Assembly (NCBI RefSeq): GCF_964199755.1
Contig: NC_133901.1
Span: 8,409,016-8,473,015, forward strand
Source: Larus michahellis
Taxonomy: Eukaryota > Chordata > Aves > Charadriiformes > Laridae
Reading direction: 5' to 3'
Length of the DNA: 64,000 nucleotides
How positions within the stretch are numbered: the stretch's first letter is position 1; every line of letters starts with the position of its first letter. Position numbers and translations under genes: made by a program. Shown piece by piece: positions 31,079-43,000 of the stretch. The notes under the pieces were generated by a model, which was given only the letters and a program-made list of their open reading frames with translations, searched no databases and was not told the DNA's origin.

Positions 31079-31965
31079 GAAAGAAAAAGCAAGGCAGAAC
31101 AAAACCCTCAAATTCTCCTCAAGGATGGAGGCTGGAGGCTACCAAAAATCCCATGCTGCGAGGAGCAGCTATTCCCCGTGGAGAGAAAGAATTAGTTACA
31201 GCCAAGCGCGGCTGGTGCATGGAGGGTGGCAGGCTGGGCGACGCGGGGAACTCGTGGAATCCCCATCCCCATTGCCCCATGCACAGGCAGGGCGGGTAGG
31301 TGTTTTTGCTGACTGCATCAGGTATTTTTGGTGACTTCTAGTCCCGGGAGGTACTTTTCCCGTTGCACACAGTGAGCTGCGGGCAGCCTGCAGAAGGAAA
31401 GCCCTGCAAAGTCTGGCATCCCGTGCGAGATGGTTTATGTTTGGTGGGGACTAGGGAAAGAGGAACCAAAAACCCACCCAGGAGGACACAGGAGACTCAA
31501 AAAGTGTGACTGATACCCGGCAAGAAACAGGTGACAAAATACATATTGCCCATGACCGGGCGGCGGCAGCAGCTCAGACACCACGCAACACCCTTCTCTT
31601 TTAAAAACGTCATTTAATCCATTAATTCCACAGCATTGCCATCGTACACACCAGCACGACACCTCGGTACATGGGACACAGAGCCAAGGAGATGCAGTTA
31701 CCCAGAAACACGCTTTTTCTTCAAAAAAAACCCAACCCCTTCCCCCCCCACAAAGGATGTAAGGGGGAAAACCAGCAGTAGGTGACCGGAATAACTAGTT
31801 CTCTTCAGCAAGTTAAAGGCACTTAGCAAGGGAACGAAACGCCAGCCTGACCAGGCTGCCTCACCCCGGTGCCCCATGAGCTGGACCCTGCCGGGGCCGA
31901 TACCAGGGGCGATGCTGGGGGGCGGCCATGGGGTTCCCCGGGAGCACCCGGGGGCTTTCTTACTT

Positions 31966-31972
<7 letters not shown>

Positions 31973-31996
<24 letters not shown>

Positions 31997-32149
31997 AAGC
32001 TGAGAGCAAACTTTTTTGTATTTGGGGCTTTTCCTGTTCACGCTTTAAATCCAGCAGCCAGCACCTCCCCACCGATACCTGACCAGCCGCTGCTGATGGA
32101 GGCACCAGCTCCGCGCACCTCCCCCTCCCCCCCCCCCCCCCCCCCCCCC
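31973..32149. repeat. T23 run and C23 run
   Basis: Twenty-three T residues at 31,973-31,995 are followed 131 bp later by 23 consecutive C residues at 32,127-32,149. The G-rich - strand of the latter could form a quadruplex. Exact run lengths may be assembly-dependent. Confidence 0.85.
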
Positions 32150-33467
32150 GCGACGGTTTTGGCTTCAGAGCGCTGCAAATACGGCAGTTTTACAGAGCAG
32201 AAATATAAAATCCAGCAGGTCTCCCCACATGCAGGCAACAGCATCAAGATAACCAAGAGCTACAGGGAAACTAACACCCCCTATATATATATATATAATT
32301 TTCTGCATAGATTAAAAAAAAAAGAAAGAAAAATAAAGAGTTTACATCATCCCTGGTCTGCAGGCGAGGGCTTTCCAGCTTAATCCATCCCAGCATCTTT
32401 CTGCAGTAGCCGGGGGCAGGCACAGCTCAGGGACACTGCCCGGCAGGGACATGGGACACGGGCCCCCATGGGGACTGCGGGACAGGGACTGTCCACTGGA
32501 AAGCCCCTGGAGCAACTCCTGGGAAAGGAAAAACAACCCTAAGTTAAACCAGCACCCCCCCCCTCCCTCCCCAGCCCCACCAAACGCCGCCGAGGGCTGG
32601 CGCCTCCATAACCTGCACTTTCTGCAAAAAAGAGTGGTGGGGGGGGAAAGAAGTCATTTTACAAAATACATTCTTGGCGGGGGATGAAATTTTAATGCAG
32701 CTCATGCTTTTCTGAAAACACCCTGAATAAGACATTGGCCAGACCCTTCGCTAAGATGGATTTGCCCCCGAGGAAAAAAGAATTAAAATGTAAAAAAAGC
32801 TGGCGCGGGCGAAACGCTTGTCTGCTGCCGGCTACGGCCCGGCAGCCTTAGGAAGGGGATGGCCGAGCTGTTTCAGCATTAAATCAAATAAATGAGGGTT
32901 GGAGACAGGCCTATTAGTCTCCCAGTGTCCCTCCGCCTGTATGCGCAGGGGAGGACACATCCGGCTCTCAGCTAATGAACGCAGCCACTAACGGAGAGCC
33001 CAGCCCAAAGGCAGGGAGGTGAGTAATTACCATATATAATACATTTAATATGCTGCTTAGATTTTTAACATAGATTTTTTTTTTTTATTTATTTCTGACA
33101 TCGGTGAGTCATTTAAATATTTAGCCCAGGCAATAAAATATAAAAAACATCCCATCTATGGTATGTGCCTGCTGATTCTAACAATAGTCACAACATTAGG
33201 GCCCAGTGAATGTTATTGTATAAGAATCTCTTAAATCCATGTCGTACATACATTATGAACTCACAAATAAATAGCTCTACAAAAATCCTGTCTTTTCTCC
33301 ATAATTTCACGCGATCGGCAAAAAAAAAAAAAAAAAAAAAAAGGCTCTTTCTGGTGATGACAAATTAGGAATTGCACATTTAGTTGGAGGAATACATTAC
33401 TGGTGCATCACCAAAGTCAACCACTAGGCAACAAAAAGACGTATCATATGAAACAATTTTTTAAATT

Positions 33468-33473
33468 TTTATT
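33468..33473 (-). terminator. SCHIP1: Candidate poly(A) signal of SCHIP1
   Basis: TTTATT on the + strand (AATAAA on -) lies about 570 bases beyond the SCHIP1 stop, in AT-rich sequence. Another exact signal lies nearer the stop at about 33,677, and TTTATT also occurs near 33,090, so the 3' end is uncertain. Confidence 0.4.
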
Positions 33474-34038
33474 TTACATATTTATACATAAAACTTTCAA
33501 GGTAACTCTCTGAATCCAACCGAATGTTAATAGCACATCTAAAAATGAATGTCAGGTAGTCAACATTCACAAAATGTTGAAAACTGATTAAAATATACAT
33601 ATTACTGAAAGCTACAACTTCACTACGAGGCAGGCATGTATTTTTTTGACTTGTATAGCACCGTCAAGTACAGTTTCTTTATTTTAAAACTACAGTGAAG
33701 AATAAAAAAGTAGTCAATGGTAAAATATCGTTCAACTGAAAATCTCTAAACAAACAAAAATAAAGTTAAACTACCCTCTCTTCTCACCCATGATTTATAA
33801 TGTTATAAGTACTGTACATTTTTTTGTAATAATATTATTAAAATGCCTGATATTTAGTGGCACGAGTAAAAAAATTAAAATAAATTAAGAAGCAGAGGCC
33901 AATCACCGGACATAAAGCTTCAGACATGGTCAATGACTAACACTGGTTTTCTTGTGCGCCACCGTGGACATCAGCGCTTGGACACACACAGAAGCAAAAT
34001 GAAGCCTCGCTCGAGCTCTGTTCCCGGGGCTCCGGGGT
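33474..34038 (-). other. SCHIP1: Probable SCHIP1 3' UTR
   Basis: This AT-rich stretch directly follows the SCHIP1 stop on the - strand. Assignment rests on position and the poly(A) signals. A 223-codon open frame on the - strand here is out of frame with SCHIP1 and is a shadow. Confidence 0.5.
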
Positions 34039-34090
34039 TCATTTTGCCGGCATCTTCTCTGCCATGTGCTTCTGCTGACTTTCGGCGTGT
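34039..34090 (-). CDS. SCHIP1: SCHIP1 last coding exon
   Basis: The exon is 52 nt including TGA, with acceptor ccccccag. It encodes [16 protein letters not shown], the family C-terminus. Confidence 0.97.
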
Positions 34091-37000
34091 CTGGGGGGAG
34101 GAAAGAAGCTGCGTCAGTGGCTGGGCCGGGGGGAGGAGGAAACCCAAACCACAGGCAGGGCTGTGCTCCAAGCCGGCATCCGCGCCGCTCTGGCAGCCGA
34201 CCAAAACCAGCATTTCCCAGAGGCAAAAACAAGCACCAGGCGAGGGATGTGCGGTCTCTGCCCAGGCTCCTTCCCGATGGGAGGGAACCAGGAGGTGGGC
34301 GAAGGGGAGAGGAAATCCTTCTCCAGAGCGGTTTTGGGTCAGCTGGGATCATCTCCTCCCCTCCTGCAGGGATGGCCCCGAACAATGCCGGGATGGGGAC
34401 AGGCGGTGCCCCCCACCATGCACCAAAGCTGCCACCATCCTGACCAGCTTCCCAATAAATTTCATTTACTGAACTGTCATTAATTGCATTTAGGAAGCAA
34501 AGCCTTTCTTGAACCACAGAAGGACAAACAGATGTGTGGTGTCGTTGTCGTTTGTTTGACCCAGTTCTCTCCCCATTCCAAACGCCCCCCCCGTTCATCA
34601 CTTGTTCTTCCTTAAGGGAAGCAACGACGGTGTCTCGCTAGACCCAGAAGTGACAACCTGCCTCCTTGTCCCTGGGGTCACCATCCCCTGGGCAGCACAA
34701 GAGCCACTCCCCAAATCCCTCACGGCCACCCCAGCTGGCGGAAACTTTTTCCGGGCAGAGCACCGTCAAATCTCAACCAGCTGCTATGCAGCACCACGGT
34801 GTTTTAAAATAGCAACAAGTTTAGGCTTTTTTTTTTTTTTTTTTTGCAAGCTTATTGCTTCAGTTCTGAAACCCCAGCCCTCGTGCACTGACAATAACCA
34901 GCATCACCTTTTCAGCTTTCAATACTCCTCTGTGTTTCTGCAGCACATCACGAAGGATCTCAAAGGAAAATGCCTCTTAAGCCTTGCTGCCCAGGAGATG
35001 GAGTCCTTTAGGAAACCTGCCTATATTTTGCAAGGCTTTCTGTTTTATCGGCTATTGGACATTAATATTTAAGAGACTCTGAAATGCTCCCGTCGGCCAA
35101 GTCCTCCTGACGGTGGAGGCAGACCTGCTGTCGCTCACGCCAGTGAGAGGGGTGAGGGACACGGGGAGCTGCTGGGATTTTCCTTAGATGCACGAGGGTT
35201 TTGCAGCATTGCTCCTTCCCATGCTCTTTTCAGGCTTCAGAAAGGGAAACACCAATTCAAGCGCATGTGTTTGGGGAGCTCTTAAAAGCTGCTGACAGTC
35301 TCCAGAACCCAAGTGCCTTGATCTCTTGTTTTGGAGGAGAGAGCAGCGTCCTGCCCAGCCCTTACCTTTGATGGCAAAAGCTTCAGAACTGAAATTCTGC
35401 TAAAAGCTAAAAGAAAACCCCTATGCGCTGCTGATGGTGAGCTGGGGACCTGCGAGGAGAGAGAAAATACCCCGAAGAACCTCCTTCACCTGGTCAGGTC
35501 CTCGATGTCCACCAGCATGGCGTCCTGCTCCGTGTGCAGCTCGTCCCGAATGAGCAGCAGCTGCACCAGCTCCTCGTTCAAGCCTGGTGCCGGGGAGAAA
35601 GGGGGTGAGTTTGGGATGTCCCGAGGAACCCTGGGCTGGGACCCGTACATCATGCTTCCCTGCTGCATTACATTTAAGCTGGTGTGCAGAACCAGAAGGG
35701 ACCTCCCCAAAGGATGCACATTTTCTAGGATACACTGTAAGGCCCTTGCTGCTGCATGCAAGCAGTTCCTCCCCTGAAATAGCTTAATGCAGCAGCAAAA
35801 ACAAAGATGAATTTCTCAGTGTGCCCACCCGCCCTGCTTTGGGGACACTGGCCAAGCCAGTCCCTCTGCTCAAGAGGGATGTTTGTGACACTGGATTCTT
35901 GCTTGGGGCTGTGTCAAAGAGTGGGTAAGAAGAAGAAAACAAAAAGGACCATGTGAAAAATTGACCTGCTGTCCCAGACTCCCCCAAAGGCTCTACCTGC
36001 CCATCACTCACTGCCAGCGCTGGCGTTTAGACTGCTTAAATACTGGTTTAACGCCTCTTCAGTTTGGGACACAAGCTCGGTGTTAACGACATTAACGCTC
36101 ATGCTCCCATACTTGGGGCGCTTTCTAAAGTAACATTAATTAACAAGCGTTGGCTTTTTTTTTTTGGTGCCTTTGCAGCACAAAATAACAAATCACGACT
36201 CAACGGCGCAGCTCCGCATCCTCAGAAGGGCTGCTTCCAGAGGGGATGCCAATTAACCAACACAGGTGGGAAAGGAGCAGCACAGCAGCACCCAACCAAC
36301 CTTCTTTTGACCTACGGCCACTAGAGAAGTCTACCTTAAAATGGTTAATTAATTAATTAATTACTTGGAAGATGGAGATCCCTTGGGGAAATAAACCCCT
36401 GGATCTTTTGGAGAGAGCAGAGGTGAGGCGGTGTAGTACCGCCCCTGTGGGCAAATGCAAGGACCCATAAAATGCGTTAAGGGGCTGTAGCCAGCACAGC
36501 ATCGTGTTAACTAGGGAATGGATTTACCCTGGGACATCTGCTAAACCGGAGGGTTTCTGCGCTTACAGATGTTTTTGATGCTGTGGCATAGCATCACATG
36601 AAGATGCAGCCATAAAGCCACGAGTGGCAGGTGCTTCCAGGAAAGGCAGACTTCCCAAGACTATTTTTACCCCACCGGGTTTTGAGTTACAAGTGGACCA
36701 TTAGGTGCTGGCACAATGCTACAGCCCTCCTCTCTTACGGAGCCAAGCGAGGGCTTTAGGAGAAACTGGAAAAAGGAAAGAAGAAGGTTGAAAGAGCCAA
36801 ATCTGGAGGCAACTCCATCTCCAGCTTCTGTGGTGTGTCTCTTCCATATATTCATGTCTAATACAACATTTATCAACGTTTCTATGTGTATCCTGGAGAA
36901 CTGTTCTTAATTAAATGGGGCATACCAAAGAATAATTAAACAAGTGTCACTTACTTTCTATCTGTGAGTGGAGATCATTGACTATCACTTGTAGCTGCCC

Positions 37001-40000
37001 GATAGTCATGTCTCTTAGATCAGTGGGTTTTAAACTTCTCTTCATCAGGCATTCACTTATATGAGGCATATGTGGCAGCTGAAAAGAAATGTTCAATTTT
37101 GTACTGTTTTCTTCGAATTACTTCTATTCCTGAGCAGTTTGCCTTGCAGGCGTCCCCCTCTCGCAAGCCTGCATCAAGGACAGCACTGAGAGTACCAAAA
37201 CAAGCTAAAACATCTACACAACGTTTGACCCAGGTCTTCAGATCTACCAGGAACAGTGGTGGAACGATGCAAGGGGAGGCGAGGGCTACGGCGAGCAGCA
37301 TTGGACCAAGGCAGGAGTGCTCCAGGTTGGGATGGGATGCGATGGGATGGGATGTGCTGAGCAGACTGCACCTTAGAGGGTGCGCAGCACCATGCCAGCC
37401 TCAAGGCAGTAAGAACCTTCACACTTCATCATCTCATTCCCTGCATCCCGTAACGCCCTGATGAGACAAGCTATGTCAACCCTTCAACTCCTGACTGACA
37501 GTCCCTATCTCCACTGCTCCTCTGCATCTCTACAAGCACCGTGAGCAAGGACTGACGGCTGCTGTACGTGTCTTAACAAGCAAAAGCAAACAGCAAAAGA
37601 GCTGGTGTTACCCCCCTTCCATGCCGTCCCACGGCCCCCACTTACAAGATCCGCTACTGGCGATTTCTTCCTGTTCTGCTTTTCCACCTCGACCTGCATT
37701 TTGGCCATGGGCTTCGCCATAGCCAAGGCCATTTTGGCTTCAGCTTGGAGTTTCTTTTGCCTGGTGAGGAAGTCCATGTCATCGAGGGACTCCGACTCTT
37801 CCTCCGTCGTGTCTCTGTCGGAGTAGGACGAGCTCTGCTTGCTCTAGGGAAGCAGACATGCAGCTGTTACAGGCCCGTCGCCCCAACCGTGACACAGCAA
37901 AGAAGTTTGCTGTCAGCTTACAAGTTTGCTGTACACTTACAAGTGGCATCATTTCTACAGAAAAGGCGAAAAGCACAGATATTTTTTTTTACTTTAATCC
38001 ACAAGTCTACCTTTAAAAATCCGAGTAGTTCCCAGGTAGGCCCCCTTGACTATTAATAGCAACTCGAGCACTTCAAATGGAAAGAGGAGCCAACCAGATC
38101 AATAGGTGTTGAAGGGACAGGCTGGTTAAGCTGGAGGAAAACATCGGGGGCTGTGGTGTTGTATTCACAAAGGAAAAGAAAGGAGAGGAAAGCTGGTGGG
38201 AGCTGATACTGCGTCATATCCATTACTGCCCTGATAATTATCAGAGCCAAAAAGAAAGGGAGGAAGGAAGGAAGGAGGAACACCTTCACATGAAGGCATC
38301 TGCTCTACAGCAGCTCTGTGCAAGCCAGGGGCAATTTGCTATCTGCCCCTTAGGATCTCGCATTTCTTTTATTGATGGCTGAACCTGCTGCTCTGGGGTT
38401 TAGCACCGCTGTTTTAATAGGATCAGCTCTTTATCAGCTTCCATTACGGATGGTCTCATGGTTTCCATGCTCCAGAGCCTCTGTGGGATGGGTTCTCGGA
38501 CCTACCATGGGCGACAACGGCGTATCCAGGCTGGTTTCTGTCTTGCTGTCATCGGCGTCGCTATCCTTGTCGCTGCCACTGTCATTCACGAAGCAAATCT
38601 GCAGGTTCATCCCACTTTGTAATCTGCGGGGGCAAAGGGAGAGGTGACACCTTGGCCCCCTTGCGCCAGCTTTTCCCGCTGCGCCGATGGGCTGCGTGGA
38701 CAAGACGCTGGAGCACTGTCAGCAGCGAGTTGTTCACCTTTTGAAAGGATGCTGTTGTCCTGATGTTGTATTGGCCTCAGGAAAATATAACCACTTTCAC
38801 TTTTTTCCAAGAAGAATGTCACCCCCCAGCCAAAAGCCGAGCCAGGACCACCAGCTCGCAGCAGCAGGGCATGGGTAAGCTCCTGGGGCTGCCCAGTGCT
38901 GACATTTCCGAGCGGCAGTTACATGTGGGACCGGGAACACAGTGGCCGGATGATGACAATGCTTCTACCACCATCTATTGATGAACTTCAGAATTGCCAA
39001 GACACTGCAGAGCTTTTGTCATCGCAGGTGGCTATATTATTACATCAAATAAAAATATTATATATAAAGTATATATGGAATATATAAAATTATATATAAA
39101 TATATAAAGTATATTTTCTATATAAATAATATAAATAATTTATTATTGTACTATATAAAGTAACGTGTTCACGATCGAAACTACTTGTTCAGAAGGTTAA
39201 TAAGGCTGTTTGTGGCCAAGAGGCGCTACTGTACAGCAAGAGATGGTTACTGTGTTTTCTGGACTCTCCACACCATCGCCCAATTTGGACAGGTTAAGAC
39301 CACCCAAATTCACCTTCCCGGGAATGATTTTCTCCATGGTGGCTCAGGGCAGGGGCATCCCAGCACAGGCTGAGAGAGGGAAAAGCACTTCTCCAGCTGA
39401 GAGCATCCCGGCTTTGGCTACAACGACAGTTATCCCCCAAAGCCACTGCAGAGCAGGTCATCAGCAGATAACACACGTTTTATGGGTGCCGGCTGATGCC
39501 CGCAGAAGAGCATGGCACACCAAGCTCCAGGTGGACCCCATGGCTCTCTCTGCTCAGACCAGCCTCCAAGAGCAAACAATGGAATGGATTTTTTGGACAA
39601 AAGGGTGTCTGTGAAAGGCCCCACTGATGTTCACATTGCGGAGCAGCTCTGCAGCCACCAGCCAAGCCCGGGATCTCCAGAAGAATTCACCCAACTGACA
39701 CCAGAGTCAGGCCCATTTGTCTCCCACAAATTCTGCTCTCCTTGCACATCTTCCAAATTCATTAAAAATCAGCCCCAGAAACTAGAGACTTCGGGGGTCA
39801 CCTCTATCAGCCTTCTTGGTGCACCCTACCCCATTACTACCTGCTGAAGATGGGGCAAGCCCCCCCATACATTCTGCTGCCTGTTATTCCTCATTCTCAA
39901 CATGGCAGGGGGCTTATATTGGTACTTACAGAAAGCAAACCCTTATTTTCCATTTATTTTCGTGGAATTTCTTATTCACCATTACCATAAAACAGATAGC

Positions 40001-43000
40001 ATTAATAATTGAATTTTTTTTACAATGAGGGTGATGAAATACTGGCCCAGGTTGCCCAGAGTGGTGGTAGATGCCCGATCCCTGGAAACCTTGAGGTTGG
40101 ACGGGGCTCTGGGCAACCTGATCTAGTTGAAGATGTCTCTGCTCATGGCAGGGGCCTCGGACTAGATGGCCTTGGAAGGTCCCTTCCAACCCAAACCATT
40201 CTATGATTCTATTCCATAATTCTACACAAGATTTTAAGCCATGGTGGACAGATGCGGGTACCCAGGCCGGGCAGCAGAATGCACCCTTGGCTCAGCTTCA
40301 AATTGCATTGCACAGAAAGGGCAGAGCAAGCGCAAAACGTGGGTCTATGACTCACTTGCCTTTCGAGAGCATGACCCCAACGCCTGAAACCCAGCAATTC
40401 ATGCTCTTTAATTTCGTACACAAGCACAGTTCTCAACGAGAGCAACGGTCCCCCAAAGGTTCCTGTAGGTCCTGTAACAGGCAGCGTGCAATACTAATGC
40501 TTTGCCTGAACGATAAATATTAATGAAACGCCAAATCGTCCAGGTACAGCTGGTAATTTCTCGTGGCACAGCTGCCAAACCCTGCCGTGCAGTGTTAATT
40601 AGACCCCTGCTATAATTACAAGATAGCAGCTCCTGGTTTAGCTGTAACTACACAGAGAAAAACTGTTTTCCCTTTCAAATGACTCGCAGTTCAATTTAAT
40701 TTCACAATTGTACCTCTCTGGTGTAATAACAGTATTCCTCCTGGCTTTATGCCTCTCTCAGACTTTTTTCTTCTCCCACACCATGGCAACAGGTAGATCT
40801 TCACTCCCAACGTGGGAGGCGCTCAATCCTTTCCAAGTGCCATGGGTTACTCCCCGGCAGCTGAATATAAACAAGCCTTTTTGGAGTATATTTGATGTAG
40901 ATATTTAAAAAATCAGAATAAGTGAGGTATCCATGCTACGCAATGTGCCAGCCCCAGGGATGCAGCCGTGTCCAGCCAGCAGGGCCTGTGTGGAGGATGT
41001 AGATGTTGGGGGGAGGCAGGGAGCCATGCTAAAGCTCATTTTTTCCATTCTCTGGTGCTTTCTGTGCTTGAGATTAATTGCTCTCCACTGCCCTGATGTC
41101 TCCAGGGCTAGCTATCAGCATCAGATCTCTTTCCAACGGGCTGCCACCTCCTCAGCCACCCAAGGAAGATGCGCTTTCACAAACCTGTGATTTTTCACCA
41201 ACCATCACCACCACGCTGCCTGGCACAGCACTGGTGGCACCGGGGGACCATCCTCGAGCCTTGCCCTGCTTTGGACACACACGTCTGGCATTAAACCAGG
41301 CATTCAGACGTGAAAATCCTCAGTATTTTGCAACTCAACTTAAAGAACTCCTTTGGGAAAAAAAAAATTAAAAAAATCAACTGTTTTCCTGACAATAACT
41401 CCAGTTGTGCATTCACCACCGTTCTCGGTCCGCCCAACTCAAAAGCAATGCTCACTTCAGGGCAGAGATCCTAAATGCAAGCCAAAAGGAAACCTACCTC
41501 AGGAAAATTCATCATTGCTTTATCCTCTCAGCATCCAAATATCTCTTCTATACAGTTTTAACCTAGTATTTTAGCATATTATTTACAATTAGTTACATAA
41601 CAGACAACTATTGCGTTTGGAGCATAAGACGTTGCTCTAAAACAAGGAAAAGTCAAGAATACGGTTGCAAGCAAAAACTGAGGGATCCTCTGAAGGGCAG
41701 GTCTCAGGATGCCCCACTGGAGGCATCTCACGCTTTTCAGCCTCCAGAGAGGTTTTGGGCTGCGAGGCCCCCTGGCTTACCGGGAGGAGAGGCTCGGCTT
41801 GCCGCTCTTGCTGCAGCTGGTGTAAAGTCCCGGGCCATCGTCAAAGAAACTGCCCAGAGCCAACTTCTGCCTGATGGATTCCCGCTCATTCTTCTGGGCC
41901 TGAAAGGGAAGGGCGACAAGAAGAGATGAAGCTGCCGGTCACGCCAGCGCGCAGGAAGAAGAGTTGTCCCACCAGCCCCACCGCCATGCTCATGATTCCC
42001 AGCATCCCCCAAGCTGTCTCCAACGCTTGGGTGGGACACATAGCTCATCCCAACAGAAAAGCTCATCTACATCTCTCTCCACATATCAATAGATACATAT
42101 CTATATAGACATACACGTAATGTATACTTCTGATACATACCTTATACATATATATATATATAAAATATATAAGCCACCAAGGCCACGCTTGCACCAGTAG
42201 CGTCTTCCACTTCCCTGAGCAGCCTCCAAAACCACACAATCCTTCTTCTGCCAACGTGTTTAGAGATTATCCATTATCAAATTATTCATTATCAGATTAT
42301 TCAAATTATCCACGGTTTAACAAATTTATTTTTATACATATATGCTTTTTTGAATAAGGGCAAGCCACAAAGTGGTTTGAAGTTAATCACCGATCAATGA
42401 TTATGGAGATGACATTGTAACCAATGTGCAATAAATGAAAATCACAGATCTACATTAAAAATTAGTACCAGTACTATCCCCGTGTCTGTCACTAACAGAT
42501 TATGTGCCAACGCTGACTACAAATTCATACAAGGCGGCAAGTTATTGATAGAAGGAACATTCTGAAGCCCACAAACATTTAATTTTAAAATAACACATAA
42601 TACTCAATCAAGAATACACAACAAAAGAAAACATAGCAGGCAAGCACGGGCTGCCTCCACGGTGTTAATTAATATAACTGCGCTTCCCATATTTCACCTA
42701 AGTAAAAATAAAGCACCTTTTTTTGATGCAAGGAAATGAAATGTAACAAAATGCAAATTATTAACTTAAAATAGCTAACAATTTAATTCCAACTCCAGTG
42801 CTGACTACATACATAACATTATCACACTGCCCATTATATTGTCAGTCCCTTACCAAAATACATACTTCATTCGTAATGTAACTTCTTTTATTTAAAATAT
42901 TAAAAATAACCCCCACGGCATAAAGCACTATTGAGTTTTTGGGTTCAGCTCCTGGCTTCTGAAGTTCTACCCGGACCACCCAGCTACGTTTTTCTGCTTT

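Larger units (their letters stand above)
28961..33467. other. Intergenic region downstream of SCHIP1
   Basis: No gene was recognised. It contains many simple tracts: a GT run at 29,758-29,774, (AAT)n at 30,199-30,216, an A run at 31,056-31,078, a T run at 31,973-31,995, 23 C residues at 32,127-32,149 and an A run at about 33,320-33,342. A 256-codon - strand open frame at 29,101-29,871 has no recognisable domain. Confidence 0.5.

Noticed and set aside
33930..34601. 223-codon open frame on the - strand over the SCHIP1 last exon
   Set aside because: It reads a different frame from the conserved SCHIP1 C-terminus and runs through intron and 3' UTR.
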